DNA of 64,000 nt from Malachius bipustulatus (GCA_910589415.1 OU342633.1:11508858-11572857), one strand, 5' to 3'; positions 30,148-42,086 are shown, counted from the stretch's first letter. Notes: generated by a model from the sequence alone, not told the origin. Numbers and translations: made by a program.

Positions 30148-31091
30148 TGTGACGATTGTTCGCGTTCTGAGGATCCGGTTTCGTGGTTTGGCGGTACTCA
30201 CCTTCGGATGTCTCGGGCGCCAGATTTTTGGAAGGGTTTACTCCCTCGAGGAATCTCTCGCTGAATTCCCTGTCGAACCTGTTCACACAATTGACACCGT
30301 TGTGGTGCCCTTGTCCCTAAGGTAGCTCACTGGAGACGGAATTAGCCCAGGGGTCGGTTGGTTGGACGCAAAAATCAATAAAATAAAATCGTGCGTGGCC
30401 GCGTGGTCTTTAGGCACGGAGCCACGAGCGCTGGGCAATTCACGGAGCGAAGATGTGGGCGAGAAGGCGGTTGTAATTGGTAACGGTACACACACAAAAT
30501 AAAACTCACAGATAAATGAAAACAAACTTTATTTGGGTCCCTTATTAAACTAATTTTATTGCAGGTTCGGCGGTTGATCTGAGCGAGTCGACTGGTCGGT
30601 AAAATAATGTAATACGGATTAAATAAAATAAAATGTACGGGCAACGGTTCTTGTTCGCAAAAAAAAATTAACAATACGACGAACGGCGGAGTATTTCGGC
30701 CGTGCACGGGAATAAAAATGTAACGAGAGGTGTGATGCGGGGTAACCCTGCTAATAGTTGCTGAAGACGATAATTTTGCAGAGATACACAGTTTCGCACG
30801 GAGACACTCCTGAGGTGCGGCATCCGGCCGGGCTTAACACCGCATGGAAAGACACCTACGCCTCGGGGTGAATCCCTATATGGCCGCGTAACTACTTCGG
30901 CGTTAACCCCTGACTCGCCGGGCCATACACCGCATGGAAAGTCAGGTATCACGCGTCCGTAGGTACACACACCGCCTAGTGCACTCCTAGTAAGGGCCAA
31001 ATAATTCTCTACGCTACGACAGGGTTGCTGGCACCTAATGAGCCTAATCTATCGGGTACGTCGCTAATCTCGGTGAGGGACGGGAATAAAT
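30148..31091 (-). repeat. 3' LTR of element A, distal part
   Basis: This is the first 944 bp (+ strand order) of the 3' LTR, homologous to 45145-46088. It ends where element B entered, with AAAT (31088-31091) as the duplicated target. Open frames in this LTR have no coding meaning. Confidence 0.9.
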
Positions 31092-33345
31092 TGTGACAGG
31101 CCGCCCTGGGGCTTGGGGAAAACTTACGTAAGTCGGCGGAAATTCTTCTCGGGCGCCAGATTTTTGTGAGGGTTTACTCCCTGGGGAAAGTTCTCGCAGC
31201 GTTTTCCCTGTGCCTGATGCACAATGGTACTTTCTTAGTACCCTTGTCCTTAGGGTAGCTCGTGGAGACAGGAAAATGCCAGGGGTCGGCTAAAGTTATC
31301 ACCAGATTAAAAGAACTAGTCAGGGCGATGTTCTTTACGCACCTACCTGGTAGACTGGCACGTTCACGGAGCTAAGCTGTCGGCGAGATAACGGGGAAAT
31401 GACATAGGATACGACTCAAAATATGAACAAGTTTATTCTCAGTAATTGCTAACAAAAATAACATACAGTGCAATTCCTTTATGGTGGTTATACAACGTGA
31501 TTAAGTAAATGAATTAATTGAAAAATGATTAAATCGGATGTGCTGATGTTTACACAACGTGATTAACTAAACTAATTAATTAAAAAAATAATTAAATCGG
31601 AGGTCATGATAATTAAACAAACTATAAACTGGTAGGTACTTACGTGGACAGATTAATGAACATTTTATTCAAACTACAGAAATAATCACAATCGTAACTA
31701 AAAATAAATCAAACCTAGATAGGTACTTACGTGATCAAGGGTAGTCTTATTATACAAATTACATACGGGTCATGGGGGTATAAATAAAACACAAGTCAGT
31801 CTTTATTACTGCCAGTAAAAATAGTACGACCAAAATAAAATAACTTGAGGAGCGAAATAAACGAAGTGGGTACCTACCAGAATAAAAGCGGAACGAGCGA
31901 CGGTGCAATTCCCCGAGCGGCGGTGGTACGTCAAATTAAGAACAACAAGCAAGGCAGGAAAGCGGGCGAACCGTGCGTGCGTGTATGAGCGTGTGTTCTA
32001 TGTGTGCCTGAATCTGGGGCCAAGCTCCAAGAACACCGTATCACTTCCGTGTGCAACGGGCTAGGGTTAACTTCCCACCGAGCGTCCGGGGCCGATGGTC
32101 ACCGCGCCCAAGCAAAGAACGGTGGGTAGAAAACCGCAACTCCCCCGGAAGGTCGTTGTACAGGAGTCGGTCAACAGAGAGAGGACTTTCAAATTCAAGT
32201 GGGTTGTCGTAGGTGAATTTGGGGTGTAAGGCTCGGCTTCATTACAATTATGAACGTACCTTGTTTTGCGAAGCGGGTGGTGTCGGTGCGGAATCAACGG
32301 ACGTGGAACGTCGCGGTCTGGGCACTCTGCGGGGCACTCGGCGAAGCGCGGCGGACGGCGAAGTAAGAGTAGGTGCACACGACAAAAGGACTGTCCGCGG
32401 CTCTATCACAATCACTCCAGAATTCTACTATTATCTACGAACTTCCTATACCACTATGCTGACCACTATTTCGGGATTCCAGACGGGCGCGAAGCAACGG
32501 GTAGCTTTCGGGGAAAACTCAAAGCACGGCTCGACAGAGTCGAAAAACAAGCAAATTCACTAAACTTCACGGAGAAGGAACGGTCCAGAGGACGGTCAGA
32601 AAACTATCTTAAACACGACGGGTTGAAAACAATCGAACAGGTCGGAAAGAATTGAGCCCTCCGCTTGGGTTCCGCCACCTTTTATAATAAATGATGACGG
32701 CATCCGACGCTAAATCAGTAATCGGAGTAATTTCATTGGTTGTTGCCGGCAGGGCACGCCGATCGCAAAAACGCATTTCGGAGAAAATGATTTCTAGAAA
32801 TAATAATAAACGTCGATACGAAGTCGGCTTTTTGTGGGGCGATAAGGATTGCAATCGCCGGATTTTTATTAAATTTACCTCTGGTTTGCATTTGTTTCTT
32901 GTATTTACAGACGCAAAAAATTGTTGGAGGAAAGTTCCCATCGCTTCTAAAGAATAAAACTGATGCTCGACTGAATTAAATAAAATCGGAAAACAGAAAT
33001 GTTATTATTATGAATTTAATAAATCCGACCGCGATTTCACGGCGTAGGTAGGTAGGCAGGTAACCGGCTATCGCAAGCGATAAGTTCACGACGCCCGGCC
33101 AGCGGGGTTCCTGTAAATGCAACGACCGGATAAAACCCTTCCTATTCGACATTTATTTATTAAATAATCTATCGCCGGATTTTCATTAAGAGAATTTTAG
33201 AAATGCTAAAAAAATGAATGACCAAAAATGAAAATGAACATCGATGACTCTGGACCTGGAATTATCCATCTCTTATTACCTTGAACAGGGGGAAAAATCA
33301 TAATCGTGCCTATTAAAACGGGGCAATTTCCATTGCTTCGTTACA
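31092..33345 (-). repeat. 3' LTR of element B
   Basis: This copy is 2254 bp and starts TGTGACAGGCC and ends TTCGTTACA on the + strand. It contains a duplicate of the primer-binding-site core (CTCGGGCGCCA, 31148-31158) and several GTAAGT-type donor sequences on the minus strand (near 31119-31134, 31630 and 31722). Confidence 0.92.
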
Positions 33346-33360
33346 CCCCCCTCACTTCGC
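33346..33360 (-). promoter_or_regulatory. Polypurine tract of element B
   Basis: On the minus strand GCGAAGTGAGGGGGG directly precedes the 3' LTR. This is the plus-strand primer site of LTR retroelements. Confidence 0.75.
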
Positions 33361-33530
33361 AAAAACAAAAGACGCAGTCTTTTGTTTCAGACGGTTACCC
33401 CCCTTTTTTACGGAAATGACACTGTCGGCTCGTCTCCTTCCATCGGGGCGGACGGACCTACGAAAACGGCGGCGTCAGATTTATCAGCACATTACAGAAT
33501 TCGGACGGATCGGGGAGAAAGGGTTCGGTA

Positions 33531-36500
33531 TTAATGGGGTTGTGTGCACGGCTCGGCCGAATACGGCTTGAGGTCCTTTACGTGGATCCTGCGGATTCGG
33601 CGCCCAGATTCGTCCTTGAGGTCATAGACCACTGGAGAGAGGACTCTGGCGACGGTATACGGTCCGGAATATTTCGGTGCCAGCTTGGCGGCGAAGTGTT
33701 TACCGCCGGACGACAGGTGGTGCTCGACCCTCATCACCTTATCGCCTACCCGACACCTCCAATCTCGACGGCGCAGGTCGTAGTAGTGCTTCTGGTTCTC
33801 CGTTGCGTGTCCAAGGTTTAAACGCACCAGCTGGTATAGCTCTCGGAGGTCGGCGAGACGGCGGACTCGGGGTGCAAACTCGGTCGCGGAGGGTTCCTCG
33901 GTGGCGTGACCCTCGGTCGGGAACGTGCGACTCGGCACGTGCAACTCTCGCCCCATGTTCAAATAGGCTGGGGTATAACCGGTGGATTCGTGTCGGGAGG
34001 TGTTGTAGGCCATCGCTAACTCCGGGAGGCGCAGGTCCCATTTACGGTGGTCAGAACCGCAAAATTGCGCGATCATTGTCTTGAGAGTACGGTTCTGTCG
34101 CTCGACGGGGTTACATTGCGGAGCATAGACGGGTGTTAAGTGGTGTTGTATACCCCAGCTCTTGAGGAAGTCCGTGAAGCTGGACCCGATGAACTGCCGC
34201 CCGTTATCGGAAATCAGGGTCTTCGGGCACCCGAACTTGGTGATGACTGTCTCGAGGAGCATTCTAATGATCGGCGCAGCGGTCGCGGTTCGGATGGGGC
34301 GGCATTCCATCCACTTCGTGAATCGGTCTTGGACTACGACGGCGTATGCGTTGCCCTTGGTTGACCTTGGCAACGGGCCGATCAGGTCGACGGAGACGGT
34401 CTCCCAGGGATTCCGCACCACGGACGGTTGCATTAACCCCGGTGTCTTCTGCTGCGACGATTTGTAGCTCTGGCAGTGGTGACACCCTCGAACGTATTTC
34501 GCCGCCTCCCGGAACATACCCGGCCAGTAATAACGTTCGGCGAGTCGTGCGCAGGTTTTCGCTACCCCCAGGTGACCCGCCGTCGCCGCGTCATGGTTTT
34601 CTGCCAGAATATCGCGTCGGAGTCCGGCCGGCACACACACTTTCCACTGGTCCACGTCTGCCGACTCGTGTGCTCGGTTCACGTCCGCAATTCGCCGTTG
34701 CAACCGGCCATCTACGACTCTGAAGTCGGGGACGGATGTCGGGTCTCGCTCCACTGCCTGGATTTTTCTGCGGCACCAGGCGTCGAGTTCGGGGCGCTCC
34801 GCGGTATCGGTCGCACAAGTTTCTCCTTCTGGGGGCGCCGGTTCGATCGGACTGCGGGACAAAAAGTCCGCTACTTTATTGGCCGAACCCTTCCGGTAGA
34901 CCACATCGAAGTCGAACGATTGCAGGCTCAGGGTCCATCGGGCCACTCGCCCGGCGGGTGATTTCATTGAGTGCAGGTAACGGAGGGCCTGATGGTCGGT
35001 TACTACGGTAAAACGGTATCCCTCCAGGTACGGTCGCATCTTCTGCACCCCCCAAACTATGGCTAAACACTCCCTCTCGGACACGGTGTAGTTTCTCTCG
35101 GCCTTGTTGAGCGTGCGGCTGGCATAGGCAATCACCCGTTCGTGGTCTTCGAACCTCTGGGTAAGGGCGGCGCCGATCCCGGCGTCGGACGCGTCGGTCT
35201 GCAGCGTGAACGGCTGATTAAAGTCGGGACAGGTCAGCACCGGCGCCTCGGTCAAGCTCGTCTTCAAAGACGTAAAGGCGTCTTCCTGATCAGGCCCCCA
35301 ATGCCAGCGTTGGGACTTCTTCAGGAGCTTCGTGAGCGGTGTCGTTATCCGCGCATAGTCGGGAATGAAACGGCGGTACCAGCCCGCCATGCCGAGAAAC
35401 CTTCGAAGCTGTCTGATGGTTCGCGGGGGTGGCACTTCCCGGATGCAGGCTACCTTGTCCGGGTCGGTGGAGATGCCATCGGCGGTGACGACGTGTCCTA
35501 GATATTTCAGAGTGCGCTGGCAGATGTTGCATTTCTCCGGGTTTAATTGGAGATTTGCGTTCTTGAGTCGGCGGAACACCTCCCGGAGGTTGTCCAGGTG
35601 TTCCTCGAACGTCCGCCCCAGCACGACAATATCGTCCAGGTAGGCGAAAGCGAAGGGTTCGGTCTCGGGCCCTAAAACTCGGTCCAGGCATCGTTGGAAG
35701 GTGGCGCCGGCAGAATGCAGGCCGAACGCCATTACCCGGAATTGAAACAGGCCCCTCCCTGGCACGGTGAATGCGGTTATCGGTCGGCTCTCCGGTGTCA
35801 GGGGTATCTGCCAGTACCCTTGTCTGAGATCTAGGCTGGATATGAACCGTGCCTCCCTGAGTTTATCGAGGATAGCTGATATAAACGGCAGGGGATACGC
35901 GTCCTTTTCTGACACCTCATTCACCTTGCGAAAGTCGACGCAGAATCTCGGGGTGCCATCTTTCTTGCGCACAATGACAACCGGGGAGTTCCAGGGGCTA
36001 CTGGACGGTTCAATCACCCCTTCTTCTAACATCCTGTCTACCTCGGCGTTGACTATTTCTAGCAGCTTCGGGTTCATCGGTCGGTGCCTCTGTTTAATTG
36101 GTTCTACCTCCTTCACCTTTATACGGTGCACGGCGACGTCGGTGGTGCCCTTCACGCCTGAGAACGCTGCCATCTCCGTGCTCAGGAATGCATCGAGGCG
36201 GCGACGTTGCATCGGAGACAGGTGGTCTTTTTCGGTGGGCGCGCTTGTGCCTTTATCTGCCGCGTCAGCTGGTGCCTCTCCCTCTGGTGCGGAACAACAG
36301 ACGGACGGGCCTGCCCCCGGGGAAATCCCTGGCCCGCGGTATCGGCGGGTTTTCCTCTTGCGCGGGCGCACAGGCGGATGGCGCGGGGCGGTCACAGCCC
36401 CATCCTCGCTGGGCGGCCGCTGGAGCCGGTATCTTTTCCCTCGAATCCGCACCACTCCTGCACGGACATCGAGCAGGAAATCCTGGTCTCCTAGGATGTC

Positions 36501-36812
36501 CATCCCTAGCACCAGGTCGACGGGGAGAGACGGTATGGCCAACAAGGTCGCTTCCAATCGGTCGTGTTTTACTAGGAGGTCGACTAAATACGCTTCCTGA
36601 ACCGGTATGGACGAACCATCGGCGACCCGCGCCGACGTGCCCTGGTAGCGGCGGATAGTCGCGCCTTGGCTACGGCAATGTTCGGCCGCCCTCTGGCCAA
36701 CGAACGACCGCGTTGCACCAGTGTCGATGAGGGCGCTGAAGCTTTCTCCCTCGATCGTCACGCTCAGGAACGGCCTCGTATCGGGGTCTGGAGACGGTCG
36801 TGTAAGCGGCAT
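33531..36812 (-). CDS. pol: Pol polyprotein of element B
   Basis: The polyprotein is 1093 residues, from ATG at 36810-36812. It is in a different frame from gag, whose stop is 38 bp upstream, so it is probably expressed by frameshift. Order: aspartic protease (LIDTGATRSFVG, about residue 30); reverse transcriptase (about 240-450) with SSLDLRQGYWQIPL and catalytic YLDD; RNase H (about 540-660) with TDASDAGIGAAL and TDHQALRYL; integrase zinc module (H...H, CHHCQSYK, about 770-800); integrase core with VSVDLIGPL, LISDNGRQF and NPVERQNRTL; and a C-terminal GPY/F-type module ending in RRIHVKDLKPY. All catalytic residues are present and there is no stop. The tail matches that of element A, showing common descent. 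Confidence 0.95.
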   Translation of the reverse strand: MPLTRPSPDPDTRPFLSVTIEGESFSALIDTGATRSFVGQRAAEHCRSQGATIRRYQGTSARVADGSSIPVQEAYLVDLLVKHDRLEATLLAIPSLPVDLVLGMDILGDQDFLLDVRAGVVRIRGKRYRLQRPPSEDGAVTAPRHPPVRPRKRKTRRYRGPGISPGAGPSVCCSAPEGEAPADAADKGTSAPTEKDHLSPMQRRRLDAFLSTEMAAFSGVKGTTDVAVHRIKVKEVEPIKQRHRPMNPKLLEIVNAEVDRMLEEGVIEPSSSPWNSPVVIVRKKDGTPRFCVDFRKVNEVSEKDAYPLPFISAILDKLREARFISSLDLRQGYWQIPLTPESRPITAFTVPGRGLFQFRVMAFGLHSAGATFQRCLDRVLGPETEPFAFAYLDDIVVLGRTFEEHLDNLREVFRRLKNANLQLNPEKCNICQRTLKYLGHVVTADGISTDPDKVACIREVPPPRTIRQLRRFLGMAGWYRRFIPDYARITTPLTKLLKKSQRWHWGPDQEDAFTSLKTSLTEAPVLTCPDFNQPFTLQTDASDAGIGAALTQRFEDHERVIAYASRTLNKAERNYTVSERECLAIVWGVQKMRPYLEGYRFTVVTDHQALRYLHSMKSPAGRVARWTLSLQSFDFDVVYRKGSANKVADFLSRSPIEPAPPEGETCATDTAERPELDAWCRRKIQAVERDPTSVPDFRVVDGRLQRRIADVNRAHESADVDQWKVCVPAGLRRDILAENHDAATAGHLGVAKTCARLAERYYWPGMFREAAKYVRGCHHCQSYKSSQQKTPGLMQPSVVRNPWETVSVDLIGPLPRSTKGNAYAVVVQDRFTKWMECRPIRTATAAPIIRMLLETVITKFGCPKTLISDNGRQFIGSSFTDFLKSWGIQHHLTPVYAPQCNPVERQNRTLKTMIAQFCGSDHRKWDLRLPELAMAYNTSRHESTGYTPAYLNMGRELHVPSRTFPTEGHATEEPSATEFAPRVRRLADLRELYQLVRLNLGHATENQKHYYDLRRRDWRCRVGDKVMRVEHHLSSGGKHFAAKLAPKYSGPYTVARVLSPVVYDLKDESGRRIRRIHVKDLKPYSAEPCTQPH

Positions 36813-36850
36813 ACGGACGCTCGGGGCGAGTTCACGGTCGGTTGGCGTCG

Positions 36851-38170
36851 TTACTCGCCCCTGGGGGCGTTTCCCTGTTCTCCGCAGTCACAATCTCTTG
36901 AGAAGACGCCGGTTCGGTGGCAACGTGAGCAGAAAATTTTGGGCTGACCTCTGCACTGTCCACGGAAATGCCCCTCCTCCCCGCATCTCCAGCATATGGG
37001 AGGGGAACGTCGCTGTTCAGGGGTGGCGAACCTGACTGTCCTGCGGGTCGCGGAACCCGCGGCGGTGTCCCCGGGAGCCACGATGGGTCTGGGCGGCGAC
37101 GGGCTGCGGTGAGACGGCGGAGACGGGCTACGGTACGACGGTGGGGACCGTGTCACGGCGGGAGGGGGAGCCGCAGCCACGGGATTGTCGGTGCGCGGTG
37201 CGTAACCGGACTCTGTGCGGTACCTGTCTGGCCTCGGTTCGGGCCGGGGCTTATTCCTGGCGGCTCGCAGTTCGGCGAGGACGTCCTGGGCCGACTTGGC
37301 TGCTTCCATTAACGCACCCACATCCTGGTGCCGGTGTTGCCAGAGCATTTGCTTTAGCTCCGGTCGCATATTCCTATTCAGCCAGTCCATCTGTCGGTAC
37401 CTCGGGACGGCTCCGTGGCGTCGGAATAACGTCTGCATAGACGTGATGTAATGCAGCACGTCTTCGGTGGGGCCCTGAACTCTGCGACTGATTTCAGCCT
37501 CCAGCTCGAAAAAGTAGTCATTCCGGAAATAAAACTTCCGAAACGCCACTAAAAAATCCTCCCAAGTCGCTCGGGAGCCGGCGTTGTTCCGGTACCATGC
37601 CAAACAGTCGCCTTCGAGCACCAGCGGCATTGCACGCAGCATGCGCTCCTCGGACACGTCGTAAATCTCGCGCATCTCTTCCAGCCTCTCTAGGAACGCA
37701 ACGGGGTCGGTGCTGCCGTCGTACCTCAGATTCCAGGCGGCGACGTTCGGCGGCGGCGGAGCGGGGGCCTGTTGGGCCGGCGGCTGACTTGCCGTGAAAA
37801 CGCGATGGGGGCCAGTTGGAGCGGACGCGACGTTATACACGGGTAGCGCTGACGTGGCGCTCGTCGTCGTCGTCGCTCGGGCGGCGGGCGCGTTGGGTTC
37901 CGAGGTGGTGCCGCTTTTCGAGTCGGATCTGGGCATCGATCTGATCAGGTTTGACAGCACCCGGCGTTTTTCTTCCACTGTACCAGGGCACGGGACGCCG
38001 AGTTTCTCTAACTCTGCGTCTAGCTCGTCCTTCTTCAGCCGGTAAATCCAGGATGTTCTCGTGTCTGTCGCCTCGGTCGGGAGTAGGCACTTCAAGAGGT
38101 CGGAGTTGCTAGTTTTCGGCGCCGAGGTGCCGCACGCTCCCAGCTGGTCGTCTTCTCCGGTCGGTGGCAT
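36851..38170 (-). CDS. gag: Gag polyprotein of element B
   Basis: The protein is about 439 residues from ATG at 38168-38170. The frame is open six codons further back without ATG. It has an N-terminal SAP-like helical segment (SWIYRLKKDELDAELEKLGV) and a proline-rich linker. The retrotransposon gag core has NVAAWNLRYDG, EMREIYDVSEERMLRAMPL and CLAWYRNNAG, followed by RVQGPTEDVLHYITSM. A proline/serine/arginine-rich segment and a CCHC knuckle (CWRCGEEGHFRGQC) follow, then a second cysteine cluster (CSRCHRTGVFSRDCDC). It forms the particle shell and binds RNA. It is closely related to the gag of element A. Confidence 0.92.
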   Translation of the reverse strand: MPPTGEDDQLGACGTSAPKTSNSDLLKCLLPTEATDTRTSWIYRLKKDELDAELEKLGVPCPGTVEEKRRVLSNLIRSMPRSDSKSGTTSEPNAPAARATTTTSATSALPVYNVASAPTGPHRVFTASQPPAQQAPAPPPPNVAAWNLRYDGSTDPVAFLERLEEMREIYDVSEERMLRAMPLVLEGDCLAWYRNNAGSRATWEDFLVAFRKFYFRNDYFFELEAEISRRVQGPTEDVLHYITSMQTLFRRHGAVPRYRQMDWLNRNMRPELKQMLWQHRHQDVGALMEAAKSAQDVLAELRAARNKPRPEPRPDRYRTESGYAPRTDNPVAAAPPPAVTRSPPSYRSPSPPSHRSPSPPRPIVAPGDTAAGSATRRTVRFATPEQRRSPPICWRCGEEGHFRGQCRGQPKIFCSRCHRTGVFSRDCDCGEQGNAPRGE

Positions 38171-38553
38171 TCTGAACCAGGCAGCCACGCTTCTCTGTAG
38201 CGGACGGTCTAGTGTTGGAGCTTTTTATTTAAGCGGTGGCGATTCGGCGACGCTGCGACGACGGTACGGCGGCGAGACGGCGATGACACGGCGACGAGAC
38301 GGCGGGATAACGACCTGCTTATCGTTACCTGTTCCTATTGCTAGAAATTGCACTAACTCGCTAGACACCTATACGGGAATCGGACAAAAATGCACCTAAG
38401 CTATACCTACGGTGAGTCGTAACCTATATCTCGGTATTCAGAAATATTTCAGAGCAAAAAAAAATATATACAACACGGAACAAAACGCAAGAAATTTTAC
38501 CACCAAAAACTATACAAACGGGAAAGTTCTAGAACCTGGAACTTAGAAACAAG

Positions 38554-38571
38554 GTCCCTGCTCGGGCGCCA
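38554..38571 (-). promoter_or_regulatory. Primer-binding site of element B
   Basis: On the + strand the sequence reads GTCCCTGCTCGGGCGCCA, the 3' end of a lysine-type tRNA as known from other retroelements. Its complement lies 4 nt inside the 5' LTR. This fixes the element's orientation and minus-strand priming. Confidence 0.85.
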
Positions 38572-38575
38572 AATT

Positions 38576-40829
38576 TGTGACAGGCCGCCCTGGGGCTTGG
38601 GGAAAACTTACGTAAGTCGGCGGAAATTCTTCTCGGGCGCCAGATTTTTGTGAGGGTTTACTCCCTGGGGAAAGTTCTCGCAGCGTTTTCCCTGTGCCTG
38701 ATGCACAATGGTACTTTCTTAGTACCCTTGTCCTTAGGGTAGCTCGTGGAGACAGGAAAATGCCAGGGGTCGGCTAAAGTTATCACCAGATTAAAAGAAC
38801 TAGTCAGGGCGATGTTCTTTACGCACCTACCTGGTAGACTGGCACGTTCACGGAGCTAAGCTGTCGGCGAGATAACGGGGAAATGACATAGGATACGACT
38901 CAAAATATGAACAAGTTTATTCTCAGTAATTGCTAACAAAAATAACATACAGTGCAATTCCTTTATGGTGGTTATACAACGTGATTAAGTAAATGAATTA
39001 ATTGAAAAATGATTAAATCGGATGTGCTGATGTTTACACAACGTGATTAACTAAACTAATTAATTAAAAAAATAATTAAATCGGAGGTCATGATAATTAA
39101 ACAAACTATAAACTGGTAGGTACTTACGTGGACAGATTAATGAACATTTTATTCAAACTACAGAAATAATCACAATCGTAACTAAAAATAAATCAAACCT
39201 AGATAGGTACTTACGTGATCAAGGGTAGTCTTATTATACAAATTACATACGGGTCATGGGGGTATAAATAAAACACAAGTCAGTCTTTATTACTGCCAGT
39301 AAAAATAGTACGACCAAAATAAAATAACTTGAGGAGCGAAATAAACGAAGTGGGTACCTACCAGAATAAAAGCGGAACGAGCGACGGTGCAATTCCCCGA
39401 GCGGCGGTGGTACGTCAAATTAAGAACAACAAGCAAGGCAGGAAAGCGGGCGAACCGTGCGTGCGTGTATGAGCGTGTGTTCTATGTGTGCCTGAATCTG
39501 GGGCCAAGCTCCAAGAACACCGTATCACTTCCGTGTGCAACGGGCTAGGGTTAACTTCCCACCGAGCGTCCGGGGCCGATGGTCACCGCGCCCAAGCAAA
39601 GAACGGTGGGTAGAAAACCGCAACTCCCCCGGAAGGTCGTTGTACAGGAGTCGGTCAACAGAGAGAGGACTTTCAAATTCAAGTGGGTTGTCGTAGGTGA
39701 ATTTGGGGTGTAAGGCTCGGCTTCATTACAATTATGAACGTACCTTGTTTTGCGAAGCGGGTGGTGTCGGTGCGGAATCAACGGACGTGGAACGTCGCGG
39801 TCTGGGCACTCTGCGGGGCACTCGGCGAAGCGCGGCGGACGGCGAAGTAAGAGTAGGTGCACACGACAAAAGGACTGTCCGCGGCTCTATCACAATCACT
39901 CCAGAATTCTACTATTATCTACGAACTTCCTATACCACTATGCTGACCACTATTTCGGGATTCCAGACGGGCGCGAAGCAACGGGTAGCTTTCGGGGAAA
40001 ACTCAAAGCACGGCTCGACAGAGTCGAAAAACAAGCAAATTCACTAAACTTCACGGAGAAGGAACGGTCCAGAGGACGGTCAGAAAACTATCTTAAACAC
40101 GACGGGTTGAAAACAATCGAACAGGTCGGAAAGAATTGAGCCCTCCGCTTGGGTTCCGCCACCTTTTATAATAAATGATGACGGCATCCGACGCTAAATC
40201 AGTAATCGGAGTAATTTCATTGGTTGTTGCCGGCAGGGCACGCCGATCGCAAAAACGCATTTCGGAGAAAATGATTTCTAGAAATAATAATAAACGTCGA
40301 TACGAAGTCGGCTTTTTGTGGGGCGATAAGAATTGCAATCGCCGGATTTTTATTAAATTTACCTCTGGTTTGCATTTGTTTCTTGTATTTACAGACGCAA
40401 AAAATTGTTGGAGGAAAGTTCCCATCGCTTCTAAAGAATAAAACTGATGCTCGACTGAATTAAATAAAATCGGAAAACAGAAATGTTATTATTATGAATT
40501 TAATAAATCCGACCGCGATTTCACGGCGTAGGTAGGTAGGCAGGTAACCGGCTATCGCAAGCGATAAGTTCACGACGCCCGGCCAGCGGGGTTCCTGTAA
40601 ATGCAACGACCGGATAAAACCCTTCCTATTCGACATTTATTTATTAAATAATCTATCGCCGGATTTTCATTAAGAGAATTTTAGAAATGCTAAAAAAATG
40701 AATGACCAAAAATGAAAATGAACATCGATGACTCTGGACCTGGAATTATCCATCTCTTATTACCTTGAACAGGGGGAAAAATCATAATCGTGCCTATTAA
40801 AACGGGGCAATTTCCATTGCTTCGTTACA
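38576..40829 (-). repeat. 5' LTR of element B
   Basis: This copy is 2254 bp, collinear with 31092-33345 at an offset of 7484. It is the transcription-driving copy for the minus-strand element. Confidence 0.92.
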
Positions 40830-40833
40830 AAAT

Positions 40834-41611
40834 AAAATCTCGACAAACGGGCACAATTAAATTCAACTCGATATTTTATTCGCACCTACCTTATTATTCT
40901 GCGGGTTCAAAACTCTTGCTGACGGTCGCGGCTCTCTTAAGGCGGTTGCGTAAGTGTACACAAAATAATAGCACTAGTTACTATTCCCGGAACGGGGCGG
41001 AAACAATAATTCTTAAGAAAAACTTCGTGGACGGTACTAAGTCGAACGAAATTCAGAAGAGCAGAGAGTAACACCGGTCACTATTCCCAGACGGGGCGGA
41101 AACAATAATCACACTTTAATTGCAGACAATAGTAAATCGGATGAAACCAAGAAAAGCAGAGAGCGAGATTCTTCGCGTTCCGGCCTTATATGCCCGTATC
41201 CCTACCGCGGTCGCAATCTAAAAATTTTTATTAAATTTGTAAAAGAATCGAAGCCACGCTAGCGATAAACATTGTTTTTCTCTTGGATTAATCAATTTAC
41301 CTGCGATTGCGGCCGTTATCGCGTAGCGTTATCTCCTCGGCGATTGGAGTCTTCAGCTTCGGTGTATGAATTCGACGATTTAAAAATGTTATTTTTACGG
41401 CTTATGCATAAAAACCCAAGTAGGTAGGTATATTAATAATAAATTTAAATATCGGGAAACTAACCGGGACTCGACTTTGCTTTATGATTTGATTGATTTA
41501 ATTAATTTAAAAATAACAAAAGACAATGAAAAACGTAAATGACTGGGAATCTCTGGCACAACCCCTGACATTAAGACAAAAACGAAGGCCGGATTTCCGG
41601 ACTTCGTTACA
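40834..41611 (-). repeat. 3' LTR of element A, proximal part
   Basis: This is the remaining 778 bp of the interrupted 3' LTR, homologous to 46089-46866 and ending TTCGTTACA. The two parts add up exactly to the 1722 bp of the 5' copy. Confidence 0.9.
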
Positions 41612-42086
41612 TCCCCCCCGCGTCGGATAAAAAAAACAAAGTTTTTTTTCTAACTTAACTGAACTACCGGGACGGACGGCTCGCTCAAGCCTTACAAAAA
41701 TAAACAGAATATCAATCAAAAAGAACATAAAATAATAAAATAAACCCTACCTTAAAATTTAATCCAATGAATATGTACAAGAAATAATCCCCCTAATAAA
41801 TTTATATACACACACAAAAAAAATTAACTCACCCTATTACTTTTATTAAATAAACATCTAACCTAATGAACCTCATATAATACCAACTCGGATACCTACA
41901 AAGAAAAATGAACTCACCCTGAAAAAGAAAAACAGAAATTAACCTCTGTGGATCTCACTCTCGCGTACCTCCTCCACCATGTCGTTGTTTTGGGTTCAAC
42001 GGCACCCAGACGTAGTATCCCTAACAGCATACGGGTTAATATGGCGGTGCTGAACGCCGAACGGGTGGACGGACAACGGGAAGGCA
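41612..42086 (-). other. 3' untranslated region and polypurine tract of element A
   Basis: On the minus strand CCGACGCGGGGGGGA (41612-41626) abuts the 3' LTR and is the polypurine tract. The remaining 460 bp are noncoding. Confidence 0.7.

Larger units (their letters stand above)
31092..40829 (-). mobile_element. Ty3/Gypsy element B, full length and apparently intact
   Basis: This is a 9738-bp LTR retrotransposon on the minus strand, inserted in the 3' LTR of element A with a 4-bp duplication AAAT (31088-31091 and 40830-40833). Its 2254-bp LTRs (31092-33345 and 38576-40829) differ at one position that I saw (32847 G against 40331 A). Gag and a complete pol are open. A primer-binding site (38554-38571) and a polypurine tract (33346-33360) are in place. 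Everything needed for autonomous transposition seems to be present. Confidence 0.92.

Noticed and set aside
32067..32941. ORFs of 100-130 codons duplicated at 39551-40425
   Set aside because: They lie inside the two LTRs of element B and occur twice for that reason. No protein signature was seen.
33534..36947. Plus-strand ORFs up to 277 codons across pol of element B
   Set aside because: They are shadows of a G+C-rich genuine pol gene on the minus strand.
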